Notes under the pieces: generated by a model
The model's input: only the letters and a program-made list of their open reading frames with translations
The model's database searches: none
What the model was told of the DNA's origin: nothing
Assembly (NCBI GenBank): GCA_002778195.1
Contig: PCDI01000002.1
Location: forward strand, 3,175,234 to 3,239,233
DNA length: 64,000 nucleotides
Reading direction: 5' to 3'
Source of the DNA: Raffaelea ambrosiae
Taxonomy: Eukaryota; Ascomycota; Sordariomycetes; Ophiostomatales; Ophiostomataceae
Position numbers and translations under genes: made by a program
In this document: in pieces, positions 12,651 through 24,718 of the stretch
Numbering within the stretch: position 1 is the stretch's first letter
How the letters are laid out: the number at the start of each line of letters is the position of its first letter

Positions 12651-13194
12651 TCTTTTGCAGCAGATACCTATTGGTTTGTTTATTTGTTTGTCTGTATTTC
12701 TTGTCTATTTTATGAATGCACGTCACGTATGCCACAAAAGGAAAAGAAAAAAGCAACGTGAACAATGTTAGCTTGTTGGCTGTTGCAGTCCACGACGACG
12801 TTACAAAGCAGACGGGACAAGACTTGTAGGTATAACCACCCGTTTGATGCGTTTTGACGTGCTTGTGTATTAATCGGTTCTGCTACTACAATAACCTCTT
12901 TTTTGCTCCTTGTCAACCCTTGGCAATTTGTTCGAGTAAACTAGTTACAACGTGACAACCTAGACAATTGATAGCCAAAATCGCAATGTGTCCATAGCCC
13001 TTTGCGAAGAGAATAGAAACATCCCCTGACTCGACAGGATTCCATCATTGTCGGTGGTGCTGCGCACCCCCCCTCGGCGGAGATACGCTCCACGGGCCAA
13101 CGGGACAATTCTGCGACTGGTAGTACTATTGCTGCTGCAGATATTGCCTCTGCTGCTGCCGCTGCTGCTCTCGCAGGGGCCCATGATGACGACC
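12651..13194. other. Convergent intergenic region (3' ends)
   Basis: This lies between the stop codons of the acidic protein and the aldo-keto reductase. It is A/T-richer and likely holds both 3' UTRs. I see nothing else. Confidence 0.6.
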
Positions 13195-14789
13195 CTATTC
13201 TGCATCCTTGAGTTGGTAGGTCTCCTTGCTGGGAGCAATGGGCTTCGGGAGGTCGACATAGTCGTAAGTGCCGCCCATGTGGATGAGCCAGACATTCTGC
13301 GGCTTGAAGGGGCCGTTCGGCTGGATGGTGTTGTGCGGGAAACCGTAGTCAAAGGGCACGGCGCCGTCAATTTCGGCAATGTCCTGGTCCGACAGGGACA
13401 GCTGCAGGGCCTCAATGTTGCTCTTGAGGTGGTCCACGGTCCGGCCGCCGACGATAGGGAACACGTGGGTGGTCTTGTGCATGACGTAGGCAAGAGCCAC
13501 ACTGGTGATGCGGGTGTTCTTGGCCTTGGCAATCTTCTCCAGCACCTTGCTGATGGCGACGTGGTTGGGGCTTGGTGGGATCGCACGGCCTTCCTTCTGT
13601 GCCGCGCGCTGCTCCTCCGTCTTGAAGTTGCCGCCGCCCAGAGCCCCCCAGGGGGCCAGGGCCATGCCCTCCTCGCGAGCCATGGGCAGAATGTCACGCT
13701 CAAAGTCACGGGTCGCCGCCGACCACATGCCCTGGTAGACACTGAACTGGGTCAGGCCATGGTCGCGGGCGTACTGGTTGGCCTTGCTGACAATCCAGGC
13801 CGGGGTGTCCGAGATACCCAGGTACAGGACCTTGCCAGACGAGACCAGGTGGTTGAGCTGCTGCATCAACTCGGGGATCTTGGTAGAGTAGTCCCACCAG
13901 TGAACATAGAGCTGTGAAGAGACAAGTTAGTGAGCTGCGCCTAAAGTTGGCATGGGACCACAGAGAGAGAAGAGAGAGACACATACCAGGTCAATGTAGT
14001 CGGTCTGCAGCTTCCGCAGACTGGCGTTGACAGAGACGTGCAGACTCTTGTTGCTGTTTCCGGTGGAGTTGGCCATGATCTCCTCGGTGTGGCCAGCTCG
14101 GAAGTTGGTCGTGTACTTGGTGGCAATGACTGAAAAGAGGGTACGGTTAGAATTGGAGTCATTATCGCAACAAGATGCCTCAACTCTGTGGCTCATGTTT
14201 CTACTTACCCATCTGGTCGCGGTTGCCGCGCTTCTTCATCCACTCGCCGATCCAAGTCTCAGATTCCTCTGTGGTTTGGTCAGTATGAGGTTCTCTTGCG
14301 CGTTTTGACGGAGAGAGGGGAATCACGAACCATGCTGGTAGTTGTTGGCGGTGTCGATGAAGTTGCCTAGATTTGTCAGTGACCGCTCAAAAATGAAAGC
14401 AATGCAGGGCATGCAGGGTATGCAGGGTATGCATGTACACACCTCCCTATGAGCTGTTAGCGTTTTTTTTTCACCAAATACGGTGCGGAGAGGATGGAGG
14501 AGCAGAAGATCAGGCAAACTCACGCTTTCGTAGAAGTAGTCGAGAATCTTCTCAGTGTTGGCCTGGTCACAGGTGCCCATGTAGTCCTTCCTGCGGATAG
14601 GATCAGTAGATGCTCGACACACACTGCAAAGTGCACACTCTCAAATGCTCACCAGGCATTGCCAAAGTTCATGGAGCCCAGACAGAGAGGGCTGACACGG
14701 ACAGAGGCTGTGGGCGACAGCAGACGGTACCGTGCAAGCGGCGTCTTCGGCGGGGGAGCCGGGGGGAGAGCAGTCGTACGGGCAGACAT
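13195..14789 (-). CDS. Aryl-alcohol dehydrogenase-like aldo-keto reductase (AAD family)
   Basis: Predicted NADPH-dependent cytosolic aldo-keto reductase of 387 residues, related to fungal AAD and norsolorinic acid reductase-type enzymes. Conserved AKR features include LCLGSMNFG near the start, FIDTANNYQ (catalytic Asp and Tyr), a strand followed by QTDYID, LGISDTPAWIV and the cofactor-side motif PIVGGRTVDHL. Seven exons fit exactly: 14653-14789, 14524-14590, 14443-14446, 14331-14366, 14209-14268, 13987-14129 and 13195-13911 (1164 nt). The third exon is only 4 nt (GGAG), needed to encode the conserved ESGGNFIDTANN. The start ATG precedes SARTTALPPAPPP. The substrate cannot be deduced. Confidence 0.92.
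14403..14433 (+). repeat. Short tandem repeat inside an intron
   Basis: Three imperfect copies of a TGCAGGGTA/CA unit (about 10 nt) lie in the 76-bp intron after the microexon. Confidence 0.7.
14443..14446 (-). other. 4-nt microexon of the aldo-keto reductase
   Basis: Minus-strand GGAG is flanked by CATAG and GTGTGT. Introns on either side are 14447-14523 and 14367-14442. Including it keeps the frame and gives the family-conserved Ser-Gly-Gly-Asn; joining the neighbouring exons directly shifts the frame. Confidence 0.8.
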
Positions 14790-16319
14790 GTTGATTGGTT
14801 TGGGGGACGGGGGAGAGGCTGGTGGGAACGAAGCAGACGTGCTGGGCTGCTGATTAAGAAGAATGGAAGCTCGAGAAAAGTTCTGCCTCGAAGCAATCAA
14901 TGGCACAGAGAGTGTTTGCTTTAGCAATGAAAATCGCAGTGTGTTGAACATATGAGAAATGGATGCTGGGGAGGGAGAGGAGTGAGGGGAGAAGGGAGAC
15001 AGGAATCCCAAACGTGGCTCGAGGGACGTCCAGGAATGATGTATTTATATCCAACTGCTCAATTGTCTACACACCATTCTTATTAATGGGCCGAGGGCTG
15101 GACACACACAAACACACAGACGTCCTCTTACGAGTACGAGTACAACGGGTCCCCTGGCAATGTGTGCGTCTGGGCATTGTTCGATCCATTTTCGGAAGGA
15201 ACCAGGCGAGGGGATACCTTCTCGGCAGCTCGCATCGGGGTGTGTCCAAGCAAGCTCGGCAAAGCACCACACCCGCCAAGCACAGGGCGTCTATGGTGCC
15301 TTCCCACTTTCAGATGGACAGACAACACGCTAGCGACAACCTCAACGTCGCACCTTCCGTGCGTGCAGCCTTCTGCTAATAGTTATTTTCCCAATTTTAT
15401 TATCAATTTATTTATTATCATGAAATCATCTTCTCGTTCCCTGCTCCTGATCGTAACACAGCAACGAAGCTAGGACTTAATGTTCACAGCAGCAAACGCC
15501 GACGGGTCGGCGCTGACGCCATAGAATTACACTTAATGCCGTCTGTAGTTGGAGATTGCCTATCGCCATCACCCCACCATCAGGAAGCACAATGGGGGGG
15601 AATTCAAGCACGTTGGTAGATGACTGATGCATATTTATATGGCTAAGTCCGTTCGCCGATGGGCTGCAGGACGCCAATGCAGACCGCAATTAAGAAACTA
15701 GCGCCCGTACAAACGCCGACGGAGGTGGCCTACATTAACTGCGATGGACTAATAGCCAGGCCTACTGTGCATCTGCTGACGGATGGCCTTGTATACTTAC
15801 TTCCCCAGAGACATGGCTGGACAGCAGGCCGCTGCCTGGTCACATTGGCAGACTCATCGCTGCTACGTAACTACAGTCAACAATTGTCACGTTCTCGGGG
15901 ATTCGAGGTGCGGCAGAGCGAGCACAGGCCCTTGGTGCTGACTGCTGCGCTGGTTTGGCTTGCTGGCATCACAGCGAAGACCTCTCGGCGAGAATCCTGA
16001 CCGGACCGGCCGGCCAAGAGATAAGTAGTTATTGAGCAGATTGCATGAGCACGCAGCCAGCATAGGTTGGTGGATGCAAGAACGGGCACTGAACACACGT
16101 TAAGCTTCCCCTGGGTTTTTAAGTCTTGAATATGGAAACAAGTAATCTATGCAAAAAAGCCAACGTAGATAATACATCAGTACAACAGAAAGAGAAAGGA
16201 TGAGCTCAAGCCACCCAGCATGCACCACGAGAACTCCTAGCCTTCTAGCCTGCACCCCTGCCTGCCCAGTTGTGTTTTGTTTTGTCGTTCCAACTTGCCT
16301 TGCCTTGCCCTGCACTAGC
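14790..16319. other. Intergenic, promoter of the reductase and 3' flank of MDV1
   Basis: About 1.5 kb without recognisable coding sequence. It holds the TATA box at 15042-15049 and a TACGAGTACGAGTAC stretch at 15129-15143. Only short unconserved open frames occur. Confidence 0.6.
15042..15049 (-). promoter_or_regulatory. TATA box of the aldo-keto reductase
   Basis: Minus-strand TATAAATA lies about 255 bp upstream of the ATG. It is a good consensus match; function is inferred. Confidence 0.5.
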
Positions 16320-18726
16320 CTAGCATGTCCACACACCAATGCGGCCGTCTTGCCGGCCCTCCACCATGTAGCCGTCACGTATCCGCACATGCTCGACAAT
16401 GGCGGGTGTCCGGCCGTCTTCGGCAGCCGTGATGCCGGCGCCGCAGTCCCACTGTCGGCTCTCAACCTTGTCGTATACCTTGACCACATCCTCGCCAGCG
16501 GCGCTGACAATACGTCGCGCGTCAAACATCATGCTCGTCACCGCGTTGTCGTATGCGTAGGCATCGTAGATGGAGCCGGTGCGCAGGTCCCATATCTAGA
16601 ACAGTCAGTCTAGGTTGTACAAGGGCATATAAACAAATAAGCCAAAAGGGCAGAAAACCACTCCCCAAAAAACCCTTCATAGAGAGAGGAACAAGGAGAG
16701 GGACAACTCACCCGAATGCTTCGGTCGGCGCTGCCTGTCACTAGATGAACATCATCAAACTGCAGGCAAGTCACCGGTCCCGTGTGCCCAACAAGGCTGC
16801 GGTGCACTTGTCCGCTGCGCAGATCCCACAGCCGCACCATGCCGTCGGCTGTGCCGCAGGCAAGAGCTGCATCAAACACTTGCAAGGCGCCGACAAAGTC
16901 GGCCGCGTCCGAGTGTGCCCGCGTCGTCTGCCGCCACGTGCCTTCGACCGTCGTGACGCTGGAGGAGGCCTGTGCGGCCGCCCACATCACGTCCAGCGTC
17001 TGGACACAGCGGCCCTTTTGCAGATCCCACTGCCGCAGCGTCTTGTCGGCCGAACCCGACACTAGCACGTCGCCGCGGAAGTTGAGCGCCGTGATCTCGC
17101 CCACGTGCGACTGCAGCGTGTACAGCGGGCAGTCGTACATGCTGTCCTCTGGCGGCTCAACGGGCTCGTCGTCTGGGTTCTCAAAGGCCATGCCCTCGTC
17201 GCCGTCCTCGTCGCCGTTCGCTCCTTGGCCACTACCCGACCCACCACCATACAGAGTGCCGTGCGGGTCGTAGCGCGCCTTGCTCAGATCCCACAGGCGA
17301 ATCGTTGCGTCTGCTGAGCCAGTGGCCAGGATGTTGTCCTCCACCTGCAGCGACCGCACAGAGGCCGTGTGGCCCTCGAGCAGGCCAATGCAGCGACCGG
17401 CGTTCAAGTCCCACACCTTCAAGGTGTCGTCCATGCCCGCAGATACGAGCGTACCAAACGGTGCATCAAAGTCCAGGGCTGTGATAGCATCCTGGTGTGC
17501 ACGCAGTTCGCGGATGGACGATCCTGGCTGGAAATGCTCGTGAAGGATCGGCATAGACTTCCGCCGCATGCTCCTGGACACCTTGCGTCCGGACTTTGAC
17601 GGGGTGCTGCCCGCCGACCCTGCGGATGATGGGATCTTGTCGTAAATGGACTGGGACATGAATCCCGCGTCGCCATTAGTGTCGCCGTCATCGTTGTCCA
17701 GTGCCAAATCTTCCTCTGACTTTGTGGGCGTCTGCAGGCCCTCTTCCGCCTCGTCTTCCGCCAGCTCCTGGGCAATATCTATCCGACTCTCCACGTCCAT
17801 TACTGTGACCTGTGTTAGTACAGTGGATTCCACAGAAATAAAGAACGCGGAAGGGGAGGATAAAAGGGCGGGGGAGGCAAAGCCGTGTCTTCCTTACTGT
17901 CATGCTCTAGAAGGCCCTCTTCTTGCTCCAGCGCAGCCAGCCGGTCCAGCAAGATCTTGCGCATGCCCGCAAGATTGGCAATCTTGATATCAATTTCGCG
18001 GATCTCGCTGCTGGCCATGTTCTTGCGCACACCCAACATCTCAAACTCATGCAGCATGGCAGCCTTCTCCTTGCGCATCTGGTGCAATGCCTGCGGGTCG
18101 TCTTGTGCGGAGGAATCCTCTTCCAGCATCTTGCGGCCGCGCGATGTGCGTCCCCGGTGGCCGTTCACAAAGCCGTTGCCGAGATGGCTCAGGTGCTTCT
18201 TTCCTTCTTCCGTGAACTCGGGGAACGTCGCCTGGAAGCCTTGGTAGAGGGAGTACGCGTTCTCGTCTTCCGGAATGTTCTTCAGCATCTCCTCTGGCAC
18301 GTAGGCGAGCGCGCGGTGTCGAATCTCGGTCGTGGACAGCCGTGACCGCACCGCCTCCGTGGGCGTCGTCTTGGCCAACGACATGACGCCGCGTTGCACA
18401 CTGGGACGCCGCAGCTGCTTGTGCACCTCTGTCATCGCGCTCTGGTACTGGACGTTCGCGGTCGGATCACCCACGGGGCTCATCAGGTGTGTCGCCGTCG
18501 TCGTCACTTTGCGGCTGAACGCCTCTATTCCTGCTGTCTGAACACCTTGTTAGCACCCCCCACATTCCGCACCTTGTTTCCTGTCACCTTCTGCTCGCCT
18601 GAGCCACGACTTTGCCCTTGTTCCCGCCACGGGGTGTTCTCTTGCGCGTACCGAGATGATGGACGCATCTTCGTCCGACCCGGGGTCTTCCTGGTAGCCC
18701 CCGTTCACACTATCAAAGTTGGCCAT
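16320..18726 (-). CDS. mdv1: Mitochondrial division protein 1 (WD40 adaptor)
   Basis: Peripheral outer mitochondrial membrane adaptor that links Fis1 to the dynamin Dnm1 during fission. The model has 693 residues in four exons: 18652-18726, 17898-18537, 16712-17802 and 16320-16595. Introns are 18538-18651, 17803-17897 and 16596-16711, and the frame is preserved. The N-terminal half carries the Fis1-binding helical region (GIEAFSRKVTTTATHLMSP, then LSTTEIRHRALAYVPEEML). A coiled coil follows at about 190-240 (MRKILLDRLAALEQEEG). A WD40 propeller runs from about residue 330 to the end, with several GH..WD units and an acidic loop insert (about 17150-17230). The start is placed in a short upstream exon because the conserved helix lacks an ATG in its own exon. 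Confidence 0.92.
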
Positions 18727-19886
18727 GTGATCGTCCGTAGCCGTAGCCGTTCGCCTTGTTGGATCTCAGGAGAGGTCTTTTGCGAAGCCGGCGTGTGCTG
18801 GGTTTCCCGGAGGATCACAGCCGAGGAGAACCGGCTCAGCAGCGGTAGGGAGGGCTCAATGGAACGCGGCGCAATCGCCCTTCGATCAGACTCGGTCCGG
18901 GCACGCGAGGGGCAGTCGGGAGCACAGGGTCCAGGAGTGCATGCGTGTTCACGCTCCAATGCCGAGCCGTGGAAGAGCCGGAAGAAAAGCGGGTATCCGT
19001 CGAGCCGGATAAGGCACACACACGAAAACAGCACGATAAGATGCTCTGCTTTTTTTTGTGCCTCTGGCGTCGTTCCCTGGCGAGAGACTTCCTCGGAAGA
19101 TCGCGACAATTGTCGGCTGCCCGGTCTCGGAAGTGGGGAAAGACGCGTCGGGGTCAGCGTAGGGCGAGGGAGAGTCGGATGCAAACAGAGCCGGAGGTGT
19201 TCGACGAGGTGGGCGTGTTTGTGGTGCTTTTTTATATTTTTTAGGAACACTTTTGGCTCGCTGGCAAAATCGCAGGTTTGATGCTTTCGAGGGCTTCCAA
19301 ACTCGGTTAAGCCACACGAACCAAGCTGCCGCCACAGGGAGCGCGCCTCTGAAATCTAACCCGGACGTCTGTGATTGGCCGCCGGCTGTTGACACTCGGT
19401 TCCACAATTATGCAGGGTACGTCACTGGGCATGGGGCGAGAGGCAGGCACAGGAGGGCTGAAAAAAAGGGGAGAATTTTTCCCCCCCAGTGGGTTGCCAA
19501 CTGGAATTTCTCGCTATTGTTCCAGCAGTGCTTCAGCTGTAACTTCCAGTGCAGCGTATCCGGCCCGGTGTCTCCTGTGTAATAAGCCTTGGCTAGAATC
19601 AACCCTGGACATATTGGGAAATCGCGACCGACGGTAGTAACTACCGCCGGCCAGCTCCCGTCAGCAACTCCGCAATTGGACCAAGGCCACACACAAAACT
19701 CCGCATCGGCCGTTTCCCATACCTCCAGCCCCCATCATCTGCTGTGCCACTGTATTTCCTTTGTGACTCAACCTGCCCACGACGACGAACCCCTACTTGC
19801 AGGACCTGGTCCCTGATTTTTTTTACTTCCATTTTGGAGGCGTTTACTTGCTCCCTCATCAACAGCCTAGCAGCAGTACTTTCACC
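18727..19886. other. Divergent promoter of MDV1 and chorismate mutase
   Basis: About 1.16 kb between the two starts. An inverted CCAAT box (GTGATTGGCC) lies at about 19371-19380. CT-rich tracts precede the chorismate mutase start. No gene is seen. Confidence 0.6.
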
Positions 19887-20928
19887 ATGGACTCTGCCAT
19901 TGACCTACGAGATCCTTCGACGGCCTTAGACCTGTCCCGGATCCGATATCAACTCATGTAAGTAAGGCGGATGGATGCTCGATTCTGGGAAAGGGGCTTT
20001 TCCTGTCTTTCTGTGGACCCGTACTTACCTCTCTCTGCGTAGCCGTCTGGAGGATACCATCACCTTCCATCTTATCGAACGTGCACAGTTCCCGCTCAAC
20101 AAGAGCATCTACGTCCCCGGCGCGGTACCCATTCGGGACTCGCTGTTGTCGGTATGGCCTCTGTCGCTCTTCCGCGGTCAGTTCTCGTTCATGGACTGGT
20201 ACCTGCGCCAGCAGGAGGCGCTGCAGTCGCGCATCCGTCGTTTTGAGTCGCCGGATGAGTACCCCTTCTTTCCGGGCTCCGTGCATGTGCCAATTCTACG
20301 ACCACTCGACTATCCGAAGATCTTGCACCAAAACGACGTGGTGGTCAACGACCGCATCAAGCAGTACTATGTTGAGGAGCTGCTGCCGGCCGTTTGCCCA
20401 GACTTTGGCCATGGCGACCGCGGCGAGACGCAAGAGAATTACGGCTCGTCGGCGACGTGCGACATAGCTTGTCTGCAGGCGCTGTCTCGGCGTATTCACT
20501 TTGGCAAGTTTGTGGCGGAGAGCAAGTTCCGCGAGGACCCAGAAAAGTATACGCGGTTGATCCTGGCCGAAGACCGCGAGGGTCTCGGCGAGGCCATTGT
20601 CAACAAGAAGGTCGAGCAGCTGGTGCTGCAGCGGATGCGCCGCAAGGTCGAGACGTACGGCCAGGAATTGTCGGCAGAGGGCGCCACAGGCGCGACCAAG
20701 ATCAACGCGGATGCTGTCGTGTCCATGTATGAGAACTTTGTCATCCCGCTGACAAAGGACGTCGAGGTGGAGTACCTGATGCAGCGGCTCGACGAGGAGA
20801 AGACGCCATGGTTTGTCACCGTGCCGGCATCCGATCTTACTGAGAACCTGATATGGGGACTGGGTGTGGGTGGCGGTCTTGTTGCCGCTGCAGCTTTGGC
20901 TTTGCGTTGGCTTCCCCTTCGGCGCTGA
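19887..20928 (+). CDS. aro7: Chorismate mutase with extra C-terminal hydrophobic helix
   Basis: Converts chorismate to prephenate for Phe/Tyr synthesis. This is the eukaryotic all-helical AroQ type. Two exons, 19887-19957 and 20043-20928, give 318 residues. Active-site landmarks are present: LSRIRYQLIRLED in helix 1, ALSRRIHFGKFVAESKF in the middle, and VIPLTKDVEVEYLMQRL, with the Thr used for allosteric switching in yeast and the catalytic Glu. The yeast enzyme (256 residues) ends right after that last motif. Here about 40 residues follow, including the hydrophobic stretch LIWGLGVGGGLVAAAALALR and a basic end (RWLPLRR), resembling a tail anchor. The extension is in frame with no sign of an intron. 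Enzyme identity is secure; membrane attachment is inferred. Confidence 0.93.
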
Positions 20929-22074
20929 TTGGAAAGGAAGGGCAGAAACGTAAGAGGTCGTCAGGATACGTAATGGCTAAACCCACATCAAAATAATTGT
21001 CACGGCATTTTTCAGCAAGCGGTAGTTGGAGTACAAAAAAATAAAACAACTGTATACCTTGCATGTTCAAAATATGCTCCGAAGCAAACAATAACTGCAT
21101 ATATGTCTTGCTAAGAGTAAGATCCACAACTACAGGAAATAAGAGCCCACAAGCATACAATAGTATTCACTGTCAATATCCCAACGCTGCTGATAACTGT
21201 AAACCAGCCAATTTGTATAAATCCAAATCGACCCCTGAAGCTAAAATTGCATTATCATGCGCTTTGCAATTTCAACTGCCCCAGGTGCTCCTCTGTTGCG
21301 GATTTTGGAAGAAGATCGGAAATGATACTTTTGTAAAGGGCCAACAGAAGCTTGGGATGAGCAAGAGAAATGAGAGGAAGAATAAAAGAAGAAAAAGAAC
21401 CGTGGTCAAGACGGTCAGTCTCGGTACTAGACTACGTCTCAAAACTACGGGAGGCTGCTGCCAAAAGTACGGATATTAGAGAGACACTTGGCAATGCGCG
21501 CAAACTAAAAGCGAGGCCTTTCAACATAACGAGCCCGCGCCGGTCCAAGTGTGGATGTAAGGGAAGCATCCTTGCAAGGGCGCTCATCGTACTATGCATC
21601 TACGAGAGGGCGGGATACATACTCGTACGGTAAAATACGACATGGATCTGTCTGGAGGTTCATACTAACTAGCAAATGTGGCACGGACCCAGTGATTATC
21701 AGACGCCAGTGAACCAGATCCCAAGGCTAGATAGAAGAACGTTCGGGGTAGGCGGGATGACAGAATATGTGGCGCAGGCATTCAGCCACACGCCAATCTC
21801 CCTTTGCTGTGCTGGGCTTAAGACACCCTGTAGCAAGCTTATTGTTATTATTATTTTATTTTATTTTATTTTATTTGGCTGCCTTGTTTTCCCTTGGTTA
21901 CGTTGCCCAGACATAAGCATCGCCGTTTTTTTATTCTTTGCCAGAAATCGCAACAACAAAAAAGAAACGTTTTTTCTTCCCTCGAACGAAGCTCTCCCCA
22001 GCCGGCCAGACCAGCCTCCTCCCCTCCGAAAAAGAACAGCTTTTATTGCTCGCGTCCCCGTCAAATCCGCCACG
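20929..22074. other. Intergenic between chorismate mutase and the Tvp15-like gene
   Basis: AATAAA-type polyadenylation sequence lies near 21038. A TTTTA pentanucleotide run lies at 21850-21877, and CT-rich sequence runs up to the next ATG. No gene is recognised. Confidence 0.6.
21842..21878 (+). repeat. TTTTA/TTA microsatellite
   Basis: TTATTATTATT is followed by about five TTTTA units. Confidence 0.85.
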
Positions 22075-22997
22075 ATGGACTTCTCCAACATCTTGTGAGC
22101 TCTTCTATCGCGAAGCCCCCTATTTTTCGATGCATGGCCAAGCTTCCTTCCTCACGTCGTACATCGTTGTGGGCGCGCGTCTTTTTTTTTTGTCGCAACA
22201 ATCATGCGTGCGCGCGCACACACGATGGAAGAGGACAGAGGATAGAATGCGCGCGAATTGCTTCCGTGGCCTTTCTCGGTATGGCTCATTTTGCTGACCT
22301 CCCTTGCTAGCCGCATCGTCAACCTGGTGGTTGCCGTCATCATGGTGCTTGGTGGTATCTCGCAGTTTTTCCTGCACGGATTGTACGTCGACACCCCCAT
22401 ATGACCAGCTCATTCTCCGTCCTCCCCCCCTCGATTACTGCTCCAGCTAACCCGTCCGACCACCAGCGGACACATCATCGTTGGCGTCTACATTATCCTG
22501 TTTGGTCTCGGTATGTTTACTTTGACGATGTCCAAGTTCCAGCCTAGCTCTGCCGCTTCATTGATCATTTGGCCGGTCAGTGCCTGGCTTTGTGTTCCTC
22601 TTTGCTAACAAGTATCTGCTTCTCTTCTTCTACAGCGACCGCCCTCCTCGAGTTCCAGATCCCGGCCCAGGTGTCGCGCTACGCATCCTTCCTCTTCTCC
22701 TTCATCGGCCGTGGTATCTGTATGTTCCCCCCTCCCCCAAGCCCTTTGAGCTCCTGAGGCTGTCTCAGCCCCAGCTCGTACCTCCCCTGCCCCCATTCTA
22801 ACAGACGTCCGCCTCTCCTTCTAGTCTACATCTTCATCGGTTCGATCATCCTCAACGACGGCGCTCTCCGGATTGTGGCTGGCTCCATTGTTGGCTTCGT
22901 CGGTATCGCCTACTCTGTCCTCGAGTTTGTTCCGTCCATCGAGCCTCCCGAGAACATGCGGGAAGCCGACGCCGGCTGGGGTGCCGAGCAGGTGTAA
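22075..22997 (+). CDS. tvp15: Tvp15-like Golgi membrane protein (COPI-associated family)
   Basis: Small tetraspanning Golgi/late-Golgi vesicle protein of the COPI-associated family (PF08507). Five small exons, 22075-22094, 22311-22382, 22467-22510, 22636-22719 and 22825-22997, total 393 nt and 130 residues. Every intron starts GT and ends AG with matching phases. Membrane segments are RIVNLVVAVIMVLGGIS, IIVGVYIILFGL, SRYASFLFSFIGRGIFYIF and IVAGSIVGFVGIAYSVLEF. The C-terminal PSIEPPENMREADAGWGAEQ matches the conserved family tail. Exon 1 carries only 20 coding nt, so the start rests on the first ATG with a good context (CACGATGG). Confidence 0.88.
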
Positions 22998-24718
22998 ACC
23001 TGCCATTGGAAAGAAAACAACCAGAAGCTGAGGGGATTTTGGCGGTCGGACAGGAGGAATGCCAAAGTGATCTGCTTTGGGATCGCAGGCTATGTCTCTT
23101 GAAAAGGCCACTTCCTTCTTCTCTGGCGCATGCCCCCATGCTTCTATTCTGTCTGTAGGAGGGCGGTGTATTGGGGATGTTTACCCTGTTGTAGTGATAG
23201 TCGGGACGAAGCTGTTGCGGTTCTGAGAACCCATATCCCACAAAGACGGGAGAGCCGTGAGGGTGAGGTGGATTGGTGCTAGGAGACCAGCGTTACAGCG
23301 GGACGGTCTCGATGCTTTTGACATATGTTTTATTAGGCCAGTTTATTCATAGACACGTCGACTTGAGGGAGCCGTGGGATGGTTGGTGCTTGGAAGCGTT
23401 CGAAGAAAAAGGCCAAGAACAGCAAATGACTTCTCTTTTACTGATTTATGCGTATCGGGGGAGGGTCTCGGGACAGTTACGGGCAACCAGCTTGTGTCGG
23501 AGTGAACCCTTTGTAGCTTTTGTATCTGTGCGTTTGTTTTCTTGTATAAATATATAGAAATGAAGGTGTTATGTTCACTGCCTGATAACAAGACATGTTA
23601 GCTGTTCTATGACAACGAGCTGTAAGATGTACTGACAGGCTATGTGAGCTGAGAATTAGCTTCGGGGTTCCATTTCAAGTGACCACAGAGACAGTATTAT
23701 ACCACATCGTACAGAGACAAGCAAAGAAAACCACTTGACAAATGCGGGAGCGCTTAGCCTTGGCTATACGCATTTTGTTGCGGTCTGCGCGTTGTTCCCA
23801 TGTTCATGAACAACAGAGCTGCTATCAAGCGTAGAGATGGATGGTTCGACTATGCTCGTAACAGCATCGGACTGCTGCGAATAGGTGATATGGTCCCGCG
23901 ACCGGTGGTCTTATATTAATTGTTATTCTTTCTTTGGGTTTTTCGTTTGCTAACAGAATCGTACCGAATAGGGAGGATGGCGAGGCTGCGGCCGCGGCCG
24001 CGATTTTTTAATAGCCTAATGATGCAACTAGTTTTTTTTCCCCCATTTTTTGGCTTTCTTTTGCTTTGCTCCTTTGTTGACTGTTCCTATCGTGTTCACC
24101 TTCCACCAAACATAATCGCCATTCCGACTTGATCATATATAGAAATGACAAGAAAAAAAAAACACCAAATCCAATCAGAAACAAACCAGCGCCGCGCTGT
24201 CATGGTGGCTCCCATGGTGAGATAGTACTGTTCCCTCAAATTTTCGCCGGTCCCTTTCCCGTCGTCTTCCTCCCAATCTTTTGTTATAAGTCATAATTGC
24301 ATTTAAAGATGCACACTCCTGCAAACAAACCACGCTTCCTTTCCTTATGTAGCCTGCCTTATGTAGCCTGCCAGAAGATGCCTAGCCTCCAAAAAGTATG
24401 ATGTGGAACAACCAGATTGGTGAAAAAAGAACAAAAACAAAAACAATGCTGCAACTCCGTGCCAGGAACTCCCAATCTGCTCCAGTCCTGTCCACCTCCG
24501 CAACCCACACTGCTTCTTCGATGGGTCTGCCTGCCCAAAACCGAACTTTTGTGTGGGCAATGGCGACAGCGACAACAGTAGCCTTTCGCAGGGCTTTCCG
24601 CTGTGTCGGTGCTTTCCGCCATCTTCCAATGTGTGAAACGCCGTAGACGTCAGTGCAAAAGGCACCAGTGAACGAAAATGATAAGAGAATATATCAATCG
24701 ATGATGGCGTTATTGTCG
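22998..24718. other. Convergent intergenic region
   Basis: About 1.7 kb between the stop codons of the Tvp15-like gene and SRE. It is A/T-rich with a (GCGGCCGC) palindrome at about 23990-24001. No coding signal is seen. Confidence 0.6.
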
